Source of the DNA: Chrysoporthe austroafricana
Lineage: Eukaryota > Ascomycota > Sordariomycetes > Diaporthales > Cryphonectriaceae
Length of the DNA: 64,000 bases
Assembly (NCBI GenBank): GCA_001051155.2
Contig: JYIP02000007.1
Coordinates: 1,552,342 to 1,616,341, forward strand
Reading direction: 5' to 3'
The stretch's first letter is position 1, and every line of letters begins with the position of its first letter. Positions 59,025-64,000 of the stretch are shown piece by piece. Made by a program: the position numbers and the translations under genes. The notes beneath the pieces were generated by a model that did no database searches, was not told the DNA's origin, and saw only the letters and a program-made list of their open reading frames with translations.

Positions 59025-59891
59025 CTAGAAGTTGGTGGACGCCGCCGCCTTGGTTGGTGGTGTGGCCTGGTGGTAGCTCTCGAGGGTGGACTGGAACGGC
59101 GACGCGACGGCGGTGGTGCCGGAGACGGTAGAGCCGAGGCCGCCGACGCCGCTGGTGCCGGCGTCCTTGTCGTTAAAACCCATCAGGCCGTCGCTCTCCT
59201 CGCTGTTCCTCTTATGGCCCCAGATCCGCCAGGCGAAGACGCCGGCGACGGCCAGCACGATGGCACCACCGACGCCCACGACGACGCCGATGATCGTGCG
59301 GCGGGTCTGGGGGCTCATGCCCGAGCTGCCGCTGCCGCTGCCCGAGTTCGACAGGCTGGCGGTCGGGGTCGTCACGGTGATGGAGGTCGAGCTGCTGACG
59401 GACCCGTCGGTGGCGGTGACGACGACGACGGTGGTGGAGGTCGTGGGCGTCGCGCTCGTGGTGGTGGAGGCCGAGTCCGAGGAGGCCGCCGTCGTCGCGG
59501 CTGCGGCAGAGCTCGACGACACGGCCTCGGACGAGGTCGAGGTCGAGGCCGGGGCGGCCGAGCTAGTCGAGGTCGTGGTGGGGGCCTCGGTAGTCGAGGT
59601 CGTGGCGGCCGCCGAGGTGGTGGTGGTCGGCTCGGCCGAGGTGGATGTGGTGGAGCTGGTGGTGGTCGCCGCCTCGGACGTGGACGTGGTGGTCGTGTCG
59701 GCCGTCGTCGTCGCGGCGGCGGTGTTGCCGCTCCCGCTCGCGTCGGCCGCGTTGTTGGAGTCCTGGCTCTGCCGGGCCATCAGCTCCCGGCTGTTCCGGT
59801 TCAGGAGGTTGGCGTCGATGATGAAGGCCTGGGCGGCGGTGGAGGCGGAGAGCGCCGCCACGAGCAGCTTTACTATCCTCGTGGAGTGCAT
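59025..59891 (-). CDS. Mid2/Wsc-like single-pass membrane sensor with Ser/Thr-rich ectodomain
   Basis: Single exon, 288 aa from ATG 59891. An in-frame upstream Met at 59993 would add 34 residues before the signal sequence, so the downstream start (MHSTRIVKLLVAALSASTAAQA) is preferred. After the signal peptide comes a short segment (FIIDANLLNRNSRELMARQ), then about 150 residues dominated by Thr, Ser and Ala, suited to O-mannosylation as a rigid stalk. A single transmembrane helix follows (about 199-221, TIIGVVVGVGGAIVLAVAG), then RIWGHKR and a cytosolic tail of about 67 residues. No Cys-rich WSC domain is present, so it is closer to Mid2 in architecture. Expected role: plasma-membrane wall-stress sensor signalling to Rom2/Rho1. 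Architecture is clear; function is inferred from it, and other single-pass mucin-like fungal proteins look similar. Confidence 0.82.
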   Translation of the reverse strand: MHSTRIVKLLVAALSASTAAQAFIIDANLLNRNSRELMARQSQDSNNAADASGSGNTAAATTTADTTTTSTSEAATTTSSTTSTSAEPTTTTSAAATTSTTEAPTTTSTSSAAPASTSTSSEAVSSSSAAAATTAASSDSASTTTSATPTTSTTVVVVTATDGSVSSSTSITVTTPTASLSNSGSGSGSSGMSPQTRRTIIGVVVGVGGAIVLAVAGVFAWRIWGHKRNSEESDGLMGFNDKDAGTSGVGGLGSTVSGTTAVASPFQSTLESYHQATPPTKAAASTNF

Positions 59892-62800
59892 CTTTGCGAT
59901 GTGTCTGTGTGTGCGGTGACGGGCGGGTGGATGAGTCGGTATGGACAGTGAGGAGACGGCGGGCACGCGAGGTGAGGCCGTCCACTCGTTCACTAGGCGA
60001 GGTTGCGCCGGCTAGGATGTGGCCGTGTGCTGCTAGGCAACTCGCTGGGGGGCTCAGTCGTCGGTCGCTCGTGGTACGCTGGCGGCCTAATCTGCTTCTT
60101 GAAAGGGGGATGTTCGAGTGAGGAGTAGCGATCGTCTGTAGTTGAATGGAGGCGGTCGACACGAGGACGAGTGGTCGAAGATCCGTGTCGGGATATATCG
60201 TAATGTTGATTTATGGCAGGCTGGCCAAGAAGGATGGGCGTTGACGAGATTGACTGGACGAAAGGGGAAGAAGCGAGCGACGTTGGGGTGGGCTTGGAAT
60301 GATGAGCGCCAGAGTGGTTATTAAACTCGGGTGGGCTGAGAAGAAGCAGAGGGAGGTGAGAGTGGCAGGCGGGTGGGGAGGAGAGGGCAAGGCCTTTTCG
60401 CCTGGGGGGTCGAAAGGGGAAAAGAAAACCAGAGAAAATAAAAAAAAAAACAGGGGCTAGGCCGGCCCCGTCAGCCCCAACCAGGAAAGGCGCGCCAGGA
60501 CAAACGGCTGCTACTTTATTAGCAGAGACAAAGCGCACGCGGGAGAAACGCCCGCAGCGGCACCCGAGCAGATGGGTCCTGGCTACTACCCGAGTAGGTA
60601 GTAGGACTGCCACTAAGTAGGTACTTCAGTACTGTGCTCGAGGCCGTCTCCTGTGAGGACCTGCCCGGGTACCATAGCAGGTTTCAGGATTCGACGATCT
60701 GTATCTGCACTGCGCCTGCTGCCATTCTGGGGGTGGGTGCTGAGGGTACGAAGGTACCTGTGGTATTACTGAGTACTGCTGTGGTCTGACTGCTGCTGCC
60801 GCTATGGATGGTATGACTAAGTACCACTACTATGTATGTGCCGAGCTGCTGTGGGTACCCCTGCATGACGGGTCAGCAGGTGGTCAGGTCGACGGCCTTC
60901 TGATTGGCCCTTGCGCGGGACGTGCAGGGGGGCCCCACCCTTTGGGTTTCGCCTAAGCACACGCGGACGGCTGGGAGGGCTTGGGCGCCCCCTCGTATTG
61001 CTGCTGAACCCTCGAAGAGGAGGCCAACCAGCCCACCACCCACCACCACCCGCCAGCCAACCGCCCACCGCCCAAGCCCAGCCGATCGGCCTGGGACGGC
61101 GAGAGAGTCCGGTCCAGTCCAGCTCATGCACAGCACACCACCACCACCGCTCACATGAGTGGTCTCGCGAGCAGCCAGCCTGGGCAGCAGGTACCGGCTG
61201 GGGACTGGCCCAGGCCAGGCGAGACTCCTGCACAGCCGAGAAGAAGGCCTGCCTCTGCCTGACTGTCTGGAGATGACCGCGACGCGAGGGAAGGGGGGCC
61301 GACAGCCGCAGAGAAAGGGCTTTTTCCCGTCCAAGCCGTACTATGGTACAGGCAGAGACAGTACATTCGTACTATGGTAGTACCGCACTGCCGTAAGCAG
61401 GTAATCGAGTACGCCGCCACACGCCAGGGTGGTGGGTCTTGACAGGACGCAAGGGATCGCGGGACACCCGGGTCGACTGCATGAGATCGGGCCCCACAAA
61501 ATCAATCGGTTCGGTCAACAGGCCAGGTAACGAGAGTGCAGTACCGCCAAGAGGGCCACCAGCAAAGCCCGTCGCCGCGGCGGATCAACAGGCGGCCCAA
61601 GGGGGGAACAAACACAAAGCGCACCCGGGCGTGAAAAGGACCGCGCGAGAAGAGCTCTCCCGCGCCTCTGGAAGGCCTGGCGCGACAACAGGATTCCAGA
61701 AGCATTCCATGGCCCTCCCGCGCATGCCGCGACGCCTCTGCCCAAACAGGTGCGTGCCGCAGCTGCTAATTATAACAGCATGGCTCCAGCTAGCGGGATG
61801 CCAAGACGTCGTGGCCGGTGCCTCGGGAAGCATCAACTATGACGATATCCTCGTGGGCCTTCTTTTTCCTCGTTGTCCGCTCGTGCCCACCAGATCCGGC
61901 CCTCTCAGATGGGACCCCGTCCCTTCAGGATCTGGGAGGAGGACACAGGGGCGCGACAGGTGGATGCGTCCTGTTGATCTGCGCCTCGTGATCTTGGCCG
62001 AGGCCTTGTCCATTGTCGTCATGCCGCCCGCAGCGTCCTCGAGTCCTGCGAGGTTGCTCTGGGGACCCTCTGGGGCCTCCCCCTCCCCCGGCAGATCCTG
62101 CACAGCCGCCTCCCTCGTCCCCGCTTGGCGGGAAAAAATCAGGGTCTCGCACCGCGTCGCTCGGGTCAGACGACCCTGACGTGCGACTGGCGGAGCGCTG
62201 AGAAACATGATCTGTCTGCCCTTGTGGCGGCAGCAGAGCGCTTGTTCGGGTTTTGGCCGTGGGATTCCACAAATACAAAAACACACACACCAAAAAAGAA
62301 CCTTTTTGATAAGCATCAAGATAGGGCGATCTCTCTCGACCTCCCCTTGTCTCACGCCACAAACCTGGCTGGGCGAGCCGGTGGTCGCACCGTAAGCGCG
62401 AGAGCGAGGCGACAGACAAGCGGACCACTCGGCCGCCTCTCGTTTCCATGCGCTGGGATACCCCCTTGGTGCGAGCCCGCCTCGTCCTGGGCGATCTTGG
62501 CGTTCACGTTATACTACTATGGTAGTACGTATAGTAGCATGGCACCTGGGGACCGGGCAGCGCCTCGCGCCGAGGGCTTCTCACCGTCTGTCTGCGCCGC
62601 GGGACTGTGCAGGATGCAGACAGGCCCTCACTGCAGAGTACCTGTACCGGTGCTGGCACAGCAACACGTTTTTCCCTTCCCAGGGTGTTACATCTCCGCG
62701 TCGACTGCGCGCTCGGCGTCTCGTATCAGAACCTAGAATCCCTCGCCACGTCGACGTGCCGCACACGTTCTGAAACAGAACCACACACCTGCAGAGAGGT

Positions 62801-63101
62801 GCATATGTCCCGTCCTGTCCGCTGGGCCTTAGCGGCCGCGCCACCTCCGCGCCGGGCCGGTTCTGGAGTACAACGTTGCGTCTGGCATGAGCAGGAGGGT
62901 CCCGTGGACGGCTGCTTTTTTTTCCATAGTCCCGCATGTTATCTGGAGGACAGTGTAGCCGTGGGAAGCTACGGGCAGTGGCTACTAGGCTGAGTATCAA
63001 GGCGATGAAGAGAGTGTTACCAAGGGGGATAGACACGGCAGACCCACCCCCCCAGGGGCCAGAGGTACGCGCCCCTCTCATCGTGGAGGCATGTCTACTC
63101 C
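59892..63101. other. 3.2 kb intergenic region
   Basis: Promoter of the sensor gene, then GC-rich DNA with short recurring motifs: TACTATGGTA at 61339, 61370 and 62515, and GTACCT-type elements near 60590-60860. The frame at 61439-62179 has no domain I recognise. No gene called. Confidence 0.5.
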
Positions 63102-63509
63102 ATGAGGCCGTCAAAGAGAGCCTGTGTTTTTATTATCGAGTCTGGCGATAACATCATGATACAGCATGCCGATACTTCTACCGAAGACCTATTGGCCACT
63201 CTGACCGAATTCACTGCAACTTCCATCATGCATGCCCTTACGGAATTTGTACTGCGCCGCACGTCTGTGCGAAGAATTATCGTATCCGGGGGCGGTATGC
63301 GGAACTTGACTATCATGAAATTCCTTTCCGACCTCTTGGGAAAGCAAGGTCTGAAACTTGAGGTTTCAGACGCATACGGCCTGCCCGCGCCGTACAAGGA
63401 GGCCATAAAGTTTGCGACTATCGTGTTTTCCTGCAAGCGTGACATCGCGAACAATATTCCTGTAGCTGGCGGAGCCAAGAAGTATGGTGTGCTAGGTAAA
63501 TTAACCTAG
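63102..63509 (+). pseudogene. C-terminal fragment of an anhydro-N-acetylmuramic acid kinase (AnmK) family protein
   Basis: A 135-codon frame whose last 110 residues fit the C-terminal third of the AnmK (UPF0075) family: EDLLATLTEFTATSIMHAL, then RRIIVSGGGMRNLTIMKFL, the D-A-Y-G-L-P-A-P-YKEAIKFA segment, and NIPVAGGAKKYGVLGKL near the end. In bacteria AnmK phosphorylates anhydroMurNAc during peptidoglycan recycling; fungal homologues exist, with unclear substrates. The frame is open back only to a TAG at 63030-63032, and that part (RQTHPPRGQRYAPLSSW) is not family-like. The N-terminal ATP- and sugar-binding parts are absent from the preceding 3 kb. Full members are about 370-430 aa. It is therefore a relic or a fragment; a distant upstream exon is unlikely but possible. 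Surroundings are gene-poor and turn AT-rich downstream. Confidence 0.72.
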
Positions 63510-64000
63510 GCTCCTAGCAAGGCGAAGTTTGGCGTAGTGGTCTCGAATAGGAATGAGAGAGTCTTGGGACCTCATGGCTGGACGCCATAAACGTAGCTAG
63601 TAGGAGAAATGGGAATGGGAGCATGTGATGAAGAGCTCTAATTTTATCAGGAAATAAGGTCTATCTAAACAAGAGAGCGGTGTGATCTATATATAGAGCA
63701 GTGTACACATGATCTATAGCACAGGGCTGCAGAGCAATACAGTCTTCACACCAACTACTTCATGATTGAATTTAAGTATAAGGTGTTGGCAATTGTGTTA
63801 TGCCAACTTATAAGTTTGTATGCTGCCTTCTGCGTAACGACGAATGTAATTACAGGTGACAGTATCATCCCACATGATAGGTCTTGTGCTGAAAAGGCAC
63901 AGAATGATAGTCTGCCTTTCTTCAGCTTAAGCTTTCATGAATCTATAGCTTCCGGCGACCTATTTCGGGCAACTCGGTAAATAGTAGACCGTGACCTAGT
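63510..64000. other. AT-rich intergenic end of window
   Basis: Drop in GC after the relic, with TATATATAG near 63691. The frame at 63762-63980 begins with a hydrophobic stretch but has no family I recognise. No gene called. Confidence 0.5.

Noticed and set aside
59086..59919. Val/Glu-rich + strand frame opposite the membrane sensor
   Set aside because: Reverse complement of the Thr/Ser codon tract. The minus frame has a signal peptide and transmembrane segment.
61439..62179. 246-codon + frame in the right-hand intergenic region
   Set aside because: No family, basic/Pro-rich shadow-like composition, overlaps equally long minus frames, no intron-linked extension.

Overview
The window is from the nuclear genome of a filamentous ascomycete (Pezizomycotina, most likely Sordariomycetes). 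The genes carry short introns of about 48-180 bp with fungal GTRNGT...CTRAC...YAG signals. Intergenic regions are long and GC-rich with simple repeats, and the gene set is eukaryotic: V-ATPase, complex I, oligosaccharyltransferase, spliceosome, tyrosyl-tRNA synthetase, BEACH protein. There are no operons, CRISPR arrays, or rRNA or tRNA genes that I can support.

Layout. 1-3518 (-): Rho1 exchange factor of the Rom2 type, its C-terminus cut off by the window edge. 5605-6315 (+): V-ATPase proteolipid subunit c. 7462-10117 (+): large secreted Ser/Thr-rich surface protein with long internal repeats. 11188-12293 (-): uncharacterised 275-aa protein. 12294-17121: a 4.8 kb gene-free gap with an AT-rich core. 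17122-25195 (+): 2,614-aa BEACH/WD40 protein. 26046-26353 (-) and 26909-28473 (+): complex I 9.5 kDa subunit and Wbp1/OST48 as a head-to-head pair. 30666-31505 (+): Isy1 splicing factor. 32064-33176 (-): GATA zinc-finger protein. 34773-36590 (+): secreted metallophosphoesterase. 37726-39076 (-): metzincin-type zinc protease. 39847-40994 (-): dienelactone hydrolase. 41752-42456 (-): Nudix hydrolase. 44098-45382 (+): cytosolic tyrosyl-tRNA synthetase. 47650-54752 (+): coiled-coil protein of more than 2,340 aa. 55638-56565 (-): secreted Ser-rich protein. 59025-59891 (-): Mid2/Wsc-like membrane sensor. 63102-63509 (+): C-terminal relic of an AnmK-type sugar kinase.

Most genes are unlinked housekeeping functions. 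Several relate to the secretory pathway or cell surface: Wbp1, two secreted Ser/Thr-rich proteins, a Mid2/Wsc-like sensor and Rom2. Sensor and Rom2 are expected upstream members of the same Rho1/Pkc1 cell-wall-integrity pathway, but they lie about 55 kb apart and I do not claim a cluster. I found no biosynthetic, defence or mobile-element system. The least explained items are the AT-rich island, the AnmK relic, the shortened GATA finger, the giant coiled-coil protein, the 275-aa protein with a stop-free in-frame intron, and a recurring 10-bp motif in gene-free DNA. Exon boundaries were assigned by eye from splice signals and reading-frame continuity, so they are predictions.
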